Shown: positions 7,474 to 16,557, counted from the first letter of the stretch. The stretch: 32,967 nt of DNA from an uncultured Bacteroidales bacterium (GCA_910586395.1 CAJUFX010000005.1:108005-140971); one strand, 5' to 3'. Made by a program: numbers and translations. Notes: generated from the letters alone by a model not told the origin.

Positions 7474-9192
7474 ATGATTGAAATAAAGAATGTTGGCTTT
7501 AGGTATGGCAAGGGTGCCACGGTGTTGGAACAATTGAACCTGCATCTCAAACCCGGTTCTATCTATGGTCTATTGGGCGAAAACGGCGTGGGCAAGACCA
7601 CGTTGCTGAAGATGATGGCGGGCTTGCTTTTCCCGAACGAAGGGGACATCCGCGTGTTGGGGTTTGAACCGCGCAAGCGCGAGGCCGCTTTCTTGCAGCA
7701 GATTTATTTTCTGCCGGACAGTCCGCAGGTGGAGGAAATTTCGCTGGAGCGTTATGCCAAACTCAACGCCTGTCTCTATCCGAATTTCAGCGAGGCCGAT
7801 TTGCACCGCTATGTTTCGGACTTGGACGTCGATAGCCGCCGCGCGATGCACAAACTCTCGTTCGGGCAGCAGAAAAAGGCCATGCTGGCCTTTGCCTTGG
7901 CCTGCAATACGCCGGTCTTACTCATGGACGAACCGACGAACGGCCTGGACATTCCGTCCAAGAGCCAACTCCGGCGGTTGATTGCCTCGGCCGCGACCGA
8001 AGACAAGTGTTTCGTGATTTCGACGCATCAGGTGCGCGATTTGGAACAGCTCATCGACCCGGTTGTCATTATGGAGCGGCAGCGCGTGTTGCTCAACGAC
8101 AGCCTGGCGGAAATCGACGCGCGGCTGTGGTTCGGCGTCGCGGCCGAGAAGCCGGAGAACTGCCTCTATGCCGAGCCGGCCATGGGGGGCTACTATGTCG
8201 TGACGCCCCGCACGGAAGGGATGCCCGACAGCAAGGTGCAGCTCGAAGCCCTGTTCAACGCCGCCATCGCCAACCGCGCTTATTTTCAGGAGACGTTCGG
8301 TCAAAACGGCGTACGGGGCGGCCGGACCGCGATGCCCGATACCCCGTCCGATCCGACTGTTGTGGAGCATAGGGGAGGCGAACCCGCCTCTCCCGCGTTG
8401 GAACCGGCCGACGCCCCGGTCGCCCGTATCCGTCCGTTCAAGCGTTTCGGCTACTTCCTGTGGGCGGAAATGTTTACGAAATACAAACAGTATTTCCTGA
8501 TGTTGGGAATCATATTGGGCTTGTATCTGTGGAATTGGATGTCGTATCTGTTTTCGGCGGGCGATTTCGCGTCCGAAACGGTTTACGGCGCGAGCAGAGG
8601 CGTGGCGGCCTTGTGGCTCACCGTTCTCTCGCCCTATATCCTCTACCGCGACCTCTATCATCCGGTCAAGGGATTTTCGTTCATGATGCGGCCGGCCGGC
8701 AATGTGGCTAAATTCGCGGCCATCTGGCTGCAGTCGGTCGTCATTGTGCCGGTGCTATTGTTGCTGTGGTGCGGCTTGCTGGACGGCGTCGTGAGCCTGC
8801 TCACGCAACATACGCTTGGCGGTCATCCGCTGGCCACAGTATTCGGCTTTTTTCACGACGATGCAGCCGGCCTGCGGTTCGGGCCGACGTTAGCCTTGGC
8901 TACGGCCTTTATCTTTGGACCGCAGGCCTCCGTACTTTGGGGCACCTGTTTCTTCAAACGCCATAAACTTCTGAAATTGATGGCGACCTATTTCGTTTTG
9001 GTCTGTCTGTTTTCGTGGGTGGTGATCCGGCTGGCCGTCGTGTTGCCGAATTTCGAATTGGATTTGCTGAAGACCTTGGATGTGAAAACGACCGAGAGGT
9101 GGTTGGAGGCTTTGGCCTATACCGGTGTGTTTGGCCTGTGTATCGGCCTTTACGTATGGTCGTTCTTCAGTTTCAGACGTCGCCAGTTGTAA
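7474..9192 (+). CDS. ABC transporter with ATPase and membrane domain in one chain
   Basis: The N-terminal 220 or so residues are an ABC ATPase. Walker A is GENGVGKTT (35-43), the signature is LSFGQQKK (128-135), Walker B is LLMDEPTNGLD (149-159), and a switch His lies in ISTHQVRD. After a Pro/Ala-rich linker (about 275-325) comes a hydrophobic half (about 330-572) with around six membrane segments, starting FGYFLWAEMFTKYKQYF. In related operons these parts are usually two genes, so this looks like a natural fusion with the ATPase first. The substrate is unknown; YtrA-linked exporters are often induced by envelope stress or antimicrobials. The gene is the first of an operon with gntR and a barrel protein. 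Confidence 0.88.
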   Translation: MIEIKNVGFRYGKGATVLEQLNLHLKPGSIYGLLGENGVGKTTLLKMMAGLLFPNEGDIRVLGFEPRKREAAFLQQIYFLPDSPQVEEISLERYAKLNACLYPNFSEADLHRYVSDLDVDSRRAMHKLSFGQQKKAMLAFALACNTPVLLMDEPTNGLDIPSKSQLRRLIASAATEDKCFVISTHQVRDLEQLIDPVVIMERQRVLLNDSLAEIDARLWFGVAAEKPENCLYAEPAMGGYYVVTPRTEGMPDSKVQLEALFNAAIANRAYFQETFGQNGVRGGRTAMPDTPSDPTVVEHRGGEPASPALEPADAPVARIRPFKRFGYFLWAEMFTKYKQYFLMLGIILGLYLWNWMSYLFSAGDFASETVYGASRGVAALWLTVLSPYILYRDLYHPVKGFSFMMRPAGNVAKFAAIWLQSVVIVPVLLLLWCGLLDGVVSLLTQHTLGGHPLATVFGFFHDDAAGLRFGPTLALATAFIFGPQASVLWGTCFFKRHKLLKLMATYFVLVCLFSWVVIRLAVVLPNFELDLLKTLDVKTTERWLEALAYTGVFGLCIGLYVWSFFSFRRRQL

Positions 9193-9249
9193 GCGGATGA
9201 GGCAAGGCAATAAGACCGCCGCGGCGCGTCCGGGGCAAGCGGATGAGGC
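9191..9249 (+). repeat. 13-bp direct repeat in the ABC-gntR gap
   Basis: AAGCGGATGAGGC occurs at 9191-9203 and again at 9237-9249, 46 bp apart. The first copy overlaps the ABC gene stop. It could be a duplication scar; no function is evident. Confidence 0.5.
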
Positions 9250-9308
9250 TTCCCTGATGGCGGCGCGGCGGGTCGGGTCACACGTAAAACGATTAAAAGA
9301 AGATTATT

Positions 9309-9662
9309 ATGGAATTTAGAGCAGACAAGGCCATATATCTGCAAATCGCGGACTATATAGGCGACCGTATATTGCGGCAGGAGTGGGCGGCGCACGACAA
9401 GATACCGTCGGTAAGGGAATTGAGCGCGCTCCTGACGGTCAATCCCAACACGGTGGCGCGCGCTTACGAGGTGTTGGAACAGGGCGGCATCATTTACAGC
9501 AAGCGCGGCATCGGCTTCTCGGTGTCGGAACAGGCGTTGGAGAAAGTAAGCGCGGAACGGCGGGAAACGTTCGTCAAGACGGATTTGCCGAATTTCTGCC
9601 GGAAGATGCGGCAGTTGAACCTGACGTGGGAGCAGGTGACGGAATATGCAAAATATATATAG
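9309..9662 (+). CDS. GntR-family (YtrA subfamily) transcriptional regulator
   Basis: The 117-residue protein consists of a GntR winged helix (about 1-75: AIYLQIADYIGDRIL, IPSVRELSALLTVNPNTVARAYEVLEQGG, GIGFSVS) followed by a short helical tail. It lacks the large ligand-binding domain of other GntR groups, which defines the YtrA subfamily. It probably represses its own operon through the inverted repeat at 7422-7437. It is unusual in lying after the ABC gene rather than before it. Its last 17 bases overlap the first possible start of the barrel-protein gene, implying coupled translation. Confidence 0.9.
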   Translation: MEFRADKAIYLQIADYIGDRILRQEWAAHDKIPSVRELSALLTVNPNTVARAYEVLEQGGIIYSKRGIGFSVSEQALEKVSAERRETFVKTDLPNFCRKMRQLNLTWEQVTEYAKYI

Positions 9663-12141
9663 CGGTATGGGAAAATTATTTACGGCGGTCTTGGGACTGC
9701 TGATAGTGGTAGGAAGCGGTCTGGGCGTCGCGAAGGCCCAGACCGTGGCCGGTTCGGCCGTGGACGCGCAAAGCGGCGAGCCGTTGTTATTCGCCAACGT
9801 CGTCTTGGTGCGGGCGGCCGACACGACGCAGATCACCGGGACTTCTTCCGATGCGGAAGGCCGGTTCAAGTTCCGGAAAATGGCGCCCGGCCGGTACTTC
9901 ATACAGATTTCCACGTTGGGGTATCATTTGGCCAATTCGGCGGCTTTCGACATACGCGGTAAAAACGACAGCGTCGCGTTGCCGCCCGTCCGCCTGTCGC
10001 CGACCTCGTTGCAATTGCAGGAAGTGGAGGTGCGCGCCCGAAAGCCGATGGTGGAGATGAAGCCCGGCAAAATCGTCATGAACGTGGCCGAACACCTCGC
10101 CTCCACGACGGCCGAAAACGCCTACGAGATGCTGAAGAAGTTTCCAGGCGTGACGATCGACCACAACGACAACATCTCGCTCAACGGCAAGTCGGGCGTT
10201 CTGGTCATGGTCGATGGCCGCAACACTTATCTGAGCGGCACCGATTTGGCCAACTACCTCAAAGCCCTGCCGTCGCGGTCGGTCTCGTCCATAGAGGCCA
10301 TTGCCAACCCCTCGTCCAAATACGACGCCGAAGGGGTGGGCGGCCTCATCGACATCAAGACCGACCGCAAGCGCGAACGCGGCTTCAACGGTTCGGTGTC
10401 GGCGGGCGGCGGCTTGAACCTCAATCCGTTTCAGGGCGGCCATACCAACGAGTCGCTGGACTTGAATTTCCGGACCGAAAAGGTGTCGGTCTATGGTAAC
10501 CTTTCGTATTGGTATAATGACAGTCCGACCCATTATGATATGCAGACGACTTACGCCGACGGCTCTTCGCAAGGGGTGGAAGGCACACTCAATCAGTTGG
10601 CGCAGGGCATGTGGGCGCGTGGCGGTGTGGACTATTACCCGACCAAACGGGATGTGCTGGGGATATCGTACCGCGGTTCCGGCTGGTGGGGCGCCAACCG
10701 GACGGATGTGCCGATGCAGTGGTTCGATCCGGCGGGCGGCATCGTCCGTAGCCTGATGCAGGAGGCTGACGCGCACAACACGCACCAGAACCACAATCTG
10801 ACGGCCAATTACGAGCATACGTTCGACAGCGTCTATCACCGCAAGCTCTATGCCGATTTTACGTGGATGCGCGGCGAGAGCGGCGGCTACGGCGACAACG
10901 CGCTGACCTATTACCGCGGTGACTTTGAAGAGGCCGTTGCCCGTGAGGCCTATTTTCTGAATCAACCGTCCGTATCGGACGTTTACGCGCTACGCATGGA
11001 TTACGAACATCCGTTTTCGCAACAGAGTACGTTGGAGGCCGGTCTCAAATTCAGTTACGGGAACAACGATTACCAATATGTTTACGAGGTGGACGGGATG
11101 CGTGACACGAACCGTAGCAACCGCTATCTCTACAACGAACTCATAGGGGCGGCCTATGTCATGTACAGTCATAATTTCGCGAGCAAGACGAGCGTTCAGG
11201 TGGGTTTGCGCGGCGAGGTCACGGCTTTGAAGGGCTACAACCCGGAAATGGATTCGTCCCACAAGCGGGTCTATGGCCGGCCGTTCCCGAACGTGAACAT
11301 CTCGCAGCAGATCGGGCAGAACCACCGGCTTAACCTGTCGTACCGCTACCGGCTTACGCGGCCGGCCTATTACAACCTCAATCCGTTCCAGACGCGTAAC
11401 GACGCGACGAGTTATCACAGCGGCAATCCGTATTTGAACCCGGAGTATTCGCACAACCTGGATCTGACGTATTCGTACAAATACAATCTGTTCGTGACGG
11501 CGGGTTATGTGCATACCGACGGCAACATCAACAGCATGACCTATTACCGGAATGAGGACGGCACGTATTATTCGTACCGTATTCCGGAGAATATGGGCAA
11601 GGCCGATTTCGCGACCCTGTCGGTAAACGGCAACTATTCGTTTTTCGACCGCTGGCGTTTACGCTTCTTCGTGTCGGGTACTTACGGACACCGGACGTTC
11701 GACTATGCGTTGCCGGAGGGCGGTTACCGCCATGAGGACGTGCGCTGTTTCGACGCCACGGCCTGGTTGGGGACGGACGTCGATATCATCAAGACGCTGA
11801 CGGCCGAACTCTCGGTCTGGGCGCGTCTGCCGTCTCGGAATATGTTTGAATATACGCGGCCTTACGTGGCCTTGAACCTGTCGGTCAAAAAGACGTTCTT
11901 CAAGGAAAAACTGAGCGTGACGCTGTCGGCCAACGACCTCTTGGGCATGGCTTGGTCGGAAATCAACCGCTATCCGGACGGCACGGTAAGCGATATGGCC
12001 TTCTATAGTGGCGGGCAACGGTTGTCGCTGTCGGTTTCTTACAATTTCGGCAACAACAAGTTGATGCGTGCGCGGCGGCAGGGCAAGGCGTTGGAGGAAA
12101 GCGACCGCATGGGGAGTGGCGGCGGAAACGGCGGACGGTAG
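9646..12141 (+). CDS. Outer-membrane beta-barrel family protein (TonB-dependent-receptor-like)
   Basis: A large outer-membrane protein of 831 residues, or 824 if the ATG at 9667 is used. It has a signal peptide (GKLFTAVLGLLIVVGSGLG, ending AKAQT), then a carboxypeptidase-regulatory-like fold (about 33-115: AGSAVDAQSGEPLLFANVVL). A plug-like region follows (about 135-235: AYEMLKKFPGVTIDHN, SIEAIANPSSKYDAEGVGG), then a long barrel rich in alternating aromatic strands ending near LSVSYNFG, and a Gly/Arg tail. This is the OMP_b-brl_3 pattern of Bacteroidota. No SusD-like partner is adjacent. Instead it sits in a GntR-ABC operon, which suggests a link to envelope stress or peptide handling rather than glycan import. 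Confidence 0.88.
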   Translation: MQNIYSGMGKLFTAVLGLLIVVGSGLGVAKAQTVAGSAVDAQSGEPLLFANVVLVRAADTTQITGTSSDAEGRFKFRKMAPGRYFIQISTLGYHLANSAAFDIRGKNDSVALPPVRLSPTSLQLQEVEVRARKPMVEMKPGKIVMNVAEHLASTTAENAYEMLKKFPGVTIDHNDNISLNGKSGVLVMVDGRNTYLSGTDLANYLKALPSRSVSSIEAIANPSSKYDAEGVGGLIDIKTDRKRERGFNGSVSAGGGLNLNPFQGGHTNESLDLNFRTEKVSVYGNLSYWYNDSPTHYDMQTTYADGSSQGVEGTLNQLAQGMWARGGVDYYPTKRDVLGISYRGSGWWGANRTDVPMQWFDPAGGIVRSLMQEADAHNTHQNHNLTANYEHTFDSVYHRKLYADFTWMRGESGGYGDNALTYYRGDFEEAVAREAYFLNQPSVSDVYALRMDYEHPFSQQSTLEAGLKFSYGNNDYQYVYEVDGMRDTNRSNRYLYNELIGAAYVMYSHNFASKTSVQVGLRGEVTALKGYNPEMDSSHKRVYGRPFPNVNISQQIGQNHRLNLSYRYRLTRPAYYNLNPFQTRNDATSYHSGNPYLNPEYSHNLDLTYSYKYNLFVTAGYVHTDGNINSMTYYRNEDGTYYSYRIPENMGKADFATLSVNGNYSFFDRWRLRFFVSGTYGHRTFDYALPEGGYRHEDVRCFDATAWLGTDVDIIKTLTAELSVWARLPSRNMFEYTRPYVALNLSVKKTFFKEKLSVTLSANDLLGMAWSEINRYPDGTVSDMAFYSGGQRLSLSVSYNFGNNKLMRARRQGKALEESDRMGSGGGNGGR

Positions 12142-12161
12142 GCGTCGGGTGGTTTGACCTT

Positions 12162-12275
12162 GGTTCGGCCTATGGTGCCGGTTCGGCCTGTGCCGGTTGG
12201 CTGGGGCGGTTCGGACTATGGTTGCTTGCGGCGGTCAGTCATGCGTCGGTTCGGCCTGCGTCGGTTCGTCCTGCG
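12162..12275 (+). repeat. Degenerate GC-rich repeats between convergent genes
   Basis: The 167-bp gap between the barrel gene and the histidine kinase gene contains imperfect repeats of CGGTTCGGCCTG at about 12162, 12179, 12207, 12247 and 12262. No clear intrinsic terminator with a T tract is visible for either gene. Confidence 0.55.
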
Positions 12276-12308
12276 TCTTCGGCTTGCGGCGGTGGCGGAA
12301 CGGCTTTG

Positions 12309-15188
12309 CTACGCGCGCGGCAGTTGCAGGATGAAGTGGGCGCCGGAACGCGCGGGCGATGCGGCGTCATCGGTTGATGCGCTTGGTTCGGCATCGGGTA
12401 TTTCGGCTGGGGCTTCGGGCGCGAAGGTGAGCGCGCCCTGCATGCCCTCGGCCAAGCGGCGGCTGATGGCCAGGCCCAGGCCGCTGCCGGCCGAACGGGT
12501 CGTGAAATGCGGTTCGAAAATGCGGCTTTGGCGTTCCGGCGCGATGCCGGGGCCGTTGTCCCGGATGTGAAGCAAGAGGCAGGTCTCGTCGAGGCTTGCC
12601 TTTATGCGTATATGCGGCTCCGGTGTCTCGGCTTCCTCCATGGCCTGTATGGCGTTGCGCAGCAGGTTGGTCAGAATCTGGCGCAACCACTGCGGGTCGG
12701 CTTGAACCGCCGTTGCGTCCGGCAGGTCGAACGAAAACGCCGTCGGGGCGGGGAAGAGCGCGGCCGCGCTCTCCACGGCTTCCCGCAAATCGACCGCCTG
12801 CAATTGCGGCTGTTGCCATTGCGCCAGTTGCGAGAAGGTGTCGGCCATGCGGGTCAGCGAGGCGATTTGCGTGCGCAACAGTTCGCTGAAGCGGGCAAGC
12901 CGTTCTTCGAAGTCGGGCTTGCGGTCGCGGTAGGCGCGCTCCAACTGTTGCATCTGCAACTGGAGCGGCGTGAGCGGGTTCTTGATTTCGTGCGCCACCT
13001 GCCGCGCCATCTGCCGCCAGGCGTTCTGCCGTTCGGCCTCGGCCAGTTGCCGGATGCTGTCGGCCAGTTGCGCGGTCATGCGGTTGTATTGGGCCACGAG
13101 CGACCCGATTTCATCCTGCGAACGCCAGGCGAGCGGCGGCGGTGCGGAAAGCCGGTCTTCGGTCAGTTGGAGCGCGCCCATCTGCCGGCTCAAAAGTTTG
13201 AGCGGCCTCGTCACGTAGCGTGCGAGCAGCCAGGCAGCCAACAGCGTCAGCAGGCTGATCCAGACGAACAGGTTGAGGTAAGCGCCCCAATAGCGGTGCA
13301 TGACGGTTTCCCAACTGCGGCCGAAACGGTCGTAAGGCAGCATGACATAGCCTAAAATCTCGTTGTCGGCGTTGCGGAACGGCGCGTAGGCCGTCAGGCT
13401 GCCTGCGGCGTACGGCCGGCGGCGCAGGCGGGCGGTGCTGTCGGCCGCCGTGTTCTCTTCGCGGATCAGCAGGTGGCTGTTTTTGGCTTGCAGTTCGTGG
13501 AAAAACGGGCGACGGCACAGCGGTTTCGGTTTTTCGGCCGAATTGCGGTTCGAAAGCAGGAAATGGCCGTCGCGGTCGAACAGATAGAGGTCTGTCGAGA
13601 GCACGCGCGCGATTTCCGTCAGAAATCCGGCGGTCTGCGTCAGGATGCGGTCGGCGGTCGGTGTGTCGTCCGGCATATCGTCCGAAGGGCTGGCGTGAGG
13701 TCTTTCCATGCCGGCGGTCGGAAATTCGTCCGGCGGGAAATCCATGAAGCGCGATTCCAAAGCCGTGAGTGCCGAGAGACTTTTTTCCTTGAGCCGGTCG
13801 GTCTGTTCGTCGCGGTCGATTTCCCGGATAAAGAAAAACGAAACGACGCCCATAACGGCAAAGGCGCAGGCCACGAGGCCGAAAACCGTATATTGCAGGC
13901 GTTGGGCGTAGGTGCCGGCCTTGAACAGCGTGCGGTGGCGCAGGCTTTCGATCAAAAGGCCCGCCGCGAAGAAAAGGACGAGGAAAAACGAGTAATAATG
14001 GAGCGATGAAATCGGTTTGAGGGCAGGCGTCGTCAGGACGAGCAGTTGCGCGGACGACAATTTCAACACACAGTGCAGATAGCCGTTCTCCCGTATGAAG
14101 ACCGGCGCGTCTTCGGCGTTGATCCTCTGCCGCGCGTCGTCCGGCAGCTTGTCGCGTTCGGCCTCGGCCGTGGCCATCGTCTTGTCGCTGATGTCGAAGT
14201 CGTAAAGGAAATGGCCGCGGCGGCTCCACAGCGCGCCGTCCACATAATAGGCGTAAGAATAACGGTCGGGCATCTCTCCCCGGCGCAGGTTGAGTTTCGA
14301 ACGCCCCCATTCGACGAAAACGTAGATGGTTGCCGCCGTGTCTTCCGCCGCGGGGGCGGTCAGGCCGTCGGTAAAGGCGGCCGTCATCGGGTCAGCCGTT
14401 GGATTTTTCGTCTGATCAGTCGTCGGGTCAGCCGTTGGAACCGTCCTTGAATCCGCCGTTTGATTCGTCGTCGGGTCAGCCGTCTGCTCAGCCGTCGGAT
14501 TTTTCGTCTGCTCAGCCGTCAAGTCAGCCGTCAAGGTACAACGGTACAGATACGAGTAGTATTCCACGCCGTAGTTCATCGCATAGAGGCCGTCGCAGTC
14601 GGTCGCCTCGCCGATGCGGCCGGTCTTTTCGTCGAAGAAGTCCAGGCAGGGCACGATGTCCGACGAGTCGATCTGCAAGGATTCGTCCCGGCGGCAGAGC
14701 GTGAGGTAAAAATGATAGCCGCGCCAGTGGTTGGAGAAATACCGCTCTCTGAGATAGGCGGTCAGGCTGTCGGCGGCGGCTTTGTCGCTCAGGCCGGATC
14801 CGTTGCCGGAAAGAGCGTCTTGTGGGGCCGTCTCATCGTAGGATGCGGACACGGCGGCCGCGAGGGCGCGGGCTTTCGGGTCGTCGGCCAAAGCCGCCAC
14901 ACGTTCGGCAAACAGCCGTTCGCTTTTCAGGTCGCGCGGGCGGGCGATGCGTTCCGCCCATTGTTGCAGTTGTTGCCGTTCGGTGCGTTGTTGCAGATGG
15001 AATACGGTTGCGCTGACGGCCAGCGTATAAGCAAACAGAAAACCGACGGCGAACCATCCGGTCTTGCGGCCGCGTCTTGCCAAAAGCCATGCGCCGCCGC
15101 GGTACAGGGCGTAACCCGCCGCAAATGCCGCGGCGATCCACGCCGCCTTGCCCCAAGGCACCGTTACCGTCAAATCCAGAAAATCCAT
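12309..15188 (-). CDS. Large membrane sensor histidine kinase (NtrY-like core), orphan
   Basis: A 959-residue kinase. Two N-terminal membrane segments (about 12-60) lead into a large extracytoplasmic loop. Further segments lie at about 392-412 and 425-447, then a second outer loop, a final segment at about 632-655 and a HAMP domain (about 655-710). The kinase core has the phosphoacceptor His733 in RQVAHEIKNPLTPL, an N box NLLRNAIQAM (about 841), DNGPGIAP (about 877) and GSGLGLAIS (about 900). The start chosen is the ATG at 15186-15188, before MDFLDLTV; the frame stays open further upstream only because it is antisense to the MFS gene. No response regulator is adjacent. A 48-residue tetrapeptide repeat (220-267) lies in the first outer loop. 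Confidence 0.88.
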   Translation of the reverse strand: MDFLDLTVTVPWGKAAWIAAAFAAGYALYRGGAWLLARRGRKTGWFAVGFLFAYTLAVSATVFHLQQRTERQQLQQWAERIARPRDLKSERLFAERVAALADDPKARALAAAVSASYDETAPQDALSGNGSGLSDKAAADSLTAYLRERYFSNHWRGYHFYLTLCRRDESLQIDSSDIVPCLDFFDEKTGRIGEATDCDGLYAMNYGVEYYSYLYRCTLTADLTAEQTKNPTAEQTADPTTNQTADSRTVPTADPTTDQTKNPTADPMTAAFTDGLTAPAAEDTAATIYVFVEWGRSKLNLRRGEMPDRYSYAYYVDGALWSRRGHFLYDFDISDKTMATAEAERDKLPDDARQRINAEDAPVFIRENGYLHCVLKLSSAQLLVLTTPALKPISSLHYYSFFLVLFFAAGLLIESLRHRTLFKAGTYAQRLQYTVFGLVACAFAVMGVVSFFFIREIDRDEQTDRLKEKSLSALTALESRFMDFPPDEFPTAGMERPHASPSDDMPDDTPTADRILTQTAGFLTEIARVLSTDLYLFDRDGHFLLSNRNSAEKPKPLCRRPFFHELQAKNSHLLIREENTAADSTARLRRRPYAAGSLTAYAPFRNADNEILGYVMLPYDRFGRSWETVMHRYWGAYLNLFVWISLLTLLAAWLLARYVTRPLKLLSRQMGALQLTEDRLSAPPPLAWRSQDEIGSLVAQYNRMTAQLADSIRQLAEAERQNAWRQMARQVAHEIKNPLTPLQLQMQQLERAYRDRKPDFEERLARFSELLRTQIASLTRMADTFSQLAQWQQPQLQAVDLREAVESAAALFPAPTAFSFDLPDATAVQADPQWLRQILTNLLRNAIQAMEEAETPEPHIRIKASLDETCLLLHIRDNGPGIAPERQSRIFEPHFTTRSAGSGLGLAISRRLAEGMQGALTFAPEAPAEIPDAEPSASTDDAASPARSGAHFILQLPRA
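14388..14531 (-). repeat. 12-bp in-frame minisatellite within the histidine kinase
   Basis: Twelve 12-bp units encode tetrapeptides of the pattern T-A-D/E-P/Q (TADL, TAEQ, TKNP, TAEQ, TADP, TTNQ and so on), residues 220-267. On the plus strand the core GTCAGCCGT or CTCAGCCGT recurs at 14391, 14427, 14475, 14487, 14511 and 14523, all multiples of 12 apart. Unit gain or loss would keep the frame and change only loop length. Confidence 0.85.
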
Positions 15189-15257
15189 AAAGATACGTTT
15201 ACGCTTGTCTCTTTCGCTCAGTGATAAGCGATCGTGCAAATATGCGCTTTTTTTCCG

Positions 15258-15265
15258 TAAATTTA
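15258..15265 (+). promoter_or_regulatory. Possible MFS-gene promoter -7 box (imperfect)
   Basis: TAAATTTA differs from TAnnTTTG in the last base and lies within the palindrome GTAAATTTAC (15257-15266), 19 nt before the MFS ATG. The same palindrome sits between the divergent kinase and MFS genes and could serve either. Support is weak. Confidence 0.3.
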
Positions 15266-15284
15266 CAGGCAATTTCGAAAAGTC

Positions 15285-16475
15285 ATGGCGGCGGGCGAAA
15301 ATACGGAACGACTGTGGAATAGAGACTATGTCAAAGTGATGTGCAGCAATTTCATGCTGTACTTTTCGTTTTATCTGCTTTCGCCGCTGTTGCCGATATA
15401 TCTGGCGGAGCGGTTTGCGGCCGACAAGGACACGATCGGGCTGGTGCTTTCGGGCTATGTGGTGGCGGCCTTGATCATCCGGCCGTTCAGCGGCTTTATC
15501 GTCGATGGTTTCGACCGCAAGAAAGTGTTGATGCTGTTTTTCGGTCTCTTTTTCGTCTGTTTCGCCGGCTATCTCGGCGCGGTGACGTTGTTGCTCTTCG
15601 CCATTGTCCGGACGTTTCACGGTCTTCCGTTCGGCGCGGCCACCGTGGCCAACAGCACCGTGGCCATCGACGTGCTGCCGTCCTCGCGCCGCAACGAGGG
15701 CATCGGCTATTACGGCCTGAGCAACAACCTGGCGATGGCCGTCGCACCCTCGGCCGGGATATGGCTCTACGGGCTGACCGACCATTTCATGCTCCTTTTC
15801 GTCATTTCGTTGGTTGTGGCAGGCCTCGGCTTCTATTGCACCACCACCGTCCGCCTGCCCGAAAGGCCGAAAGTGACGGGCCGGCCGCCCTTGAGCATGG
15901 ATCATTTTTTCCTGACCCGGGCGTGGCTCCTGGCGGTCAATATCATGCTTTTCGGCTTGTGTTGGGGCGTGATGAGCAATTACGTGGCCATTTACGGCAA
16001 GGAGGTTTTCGGCATCACGAACGGGACGGGCGTCTTTTTCGCCCTGTTGTCCATCGGCCTCATCGTCTCGCGGCTCTACGGCGTCCGGTCTTTGCGCGAG
16101 GGCCATCTGACGCAGAACGCCTTGCAGGGCGCGGCGGTCAGTGCGGTCGGCTACACGCTGTTTTTCCTCTCGCCCGGCCTGTGGGCGTATTATGCCGCGC
16201 CCCTGCTTATCGGGCTTGGCAACGGCCGCATGTATCCGGCCTTTCTCAATATGTTCGTTTCGGTTGCGCGTCACGACCAGCGGGGAACGGCCAATTCCAC
16301 GATTTTGGTGTCGTGGGACGTCGGCATGGGGCTCGGTATCCTGCTCGGCGGCCTGTTGATCGAATATGCGGGTTATGCGGCGGCATTCGGGCTTACGGCT
16401 TTTTCGCAAATCGCCGGCACGCTGTTGCTGCTGTCCGGCACGCGCCGTTTCTTCATGACCCGCCGCTTGCGGTAG
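15285..16475 (+). CDS. Major facilitator superfamily transporter
   Basis: Inner-membrane secondary transporter of 396 residues with about twelve membrane segments. It has the MFS loop 2-3 signature region (GFIVDGFDRKKVLML), where the usual G-x-L-a-D-r-x-G-R-r-x is relaxed, and a proline-rich middle loop (RLPERPKVTGRPP) between the two halves. It resembles arabinose-efflux-like drug or sugar exporters, but the substrate cannot be read from sequence. Start ATG at 15285; upstream reading is limited by the short divergent spacer (96 bp) to the kinase gene. No partner gene is adjacent, so it may be a monocistron, or the divergent kinase may sense a related signal. Confidence 0.85.
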   Translation: MAAGENTERLWNRDYVKVMCSNFMLYFSFYLLSPLLPIYLAERFAADKDTIGLVLSGYVVAALIIRPFSGFIVDGFDRKKVLMLFFGLFFVCFAGYLGAVTLLLFAIVRTFHGLPFGAATVANSTVAIDVLPSSRRNEGIGYYGLSNNLAMAVAPSAGIWLYGLTDHFMLLFVISLVVAGLGFYCTTTVRLPERPKVTGRPPLSMDHFFLTRAWLLAVNIMLFGLCWGVMSNYVAIYGKEVFGITNGTGVFFALLSIGLIVSRLYGVRSLREGHLTQNALQGAAVSAVGYTLFFLSPGLWAYYAAPLLIGLGNGRMYPAFLNMFVSVARHDQRGTANSTILVSWDVGMGLGILLGGLLIEYAGYAAAFGLTAFSQIAGTLLLLSGTRRFFMTRRLR

Positions 16476-16525
16476 GAGGCGGGGCGAATTTTATCCAAGT
16501 CTGTCGCGGGCGGATTTTGCTTGCG

Positions 16526-16557
16526 TTTGCTTGTGCGCTCGGTTTTTCTTAATTTTG
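16526..16557 (+). promoter_or_regulatory. Promoter of the dciA-like gene, sharing the left-edge repeat box
   Basis: A -33 TTTG (16526-16529) and -7 TAATTTTG (16550-16557) are 20 nt apart. Between them GCGCTCGG (16535-16542) plus a 7-nt T-rich spacer exactly matches the 3' part of the repeats at 33-55, 113-135 and 194-216. The palindromic left arm of those repeats is not recognisable here. Confidence 0.6.

Noticed and set aside
12154..12570. 138-residue plus-strand frame after the barrel gene
   Set aside because: It lies over a GC-rich degenerate repeat and the antisense of the kinase C-terminus. Its composition is Arg/Gly/Ala-rich and no family was recognised.
15189..16409. Continuation of the histidine kinase reading frame to a 1366-residue protein
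   Set aside because: The upstream 407 codons are antisense to the MFS gene and have no domain. The ATG at 15188 begins a clear membrane segment, and the spacer between genes holds normal promoter-like sequence.
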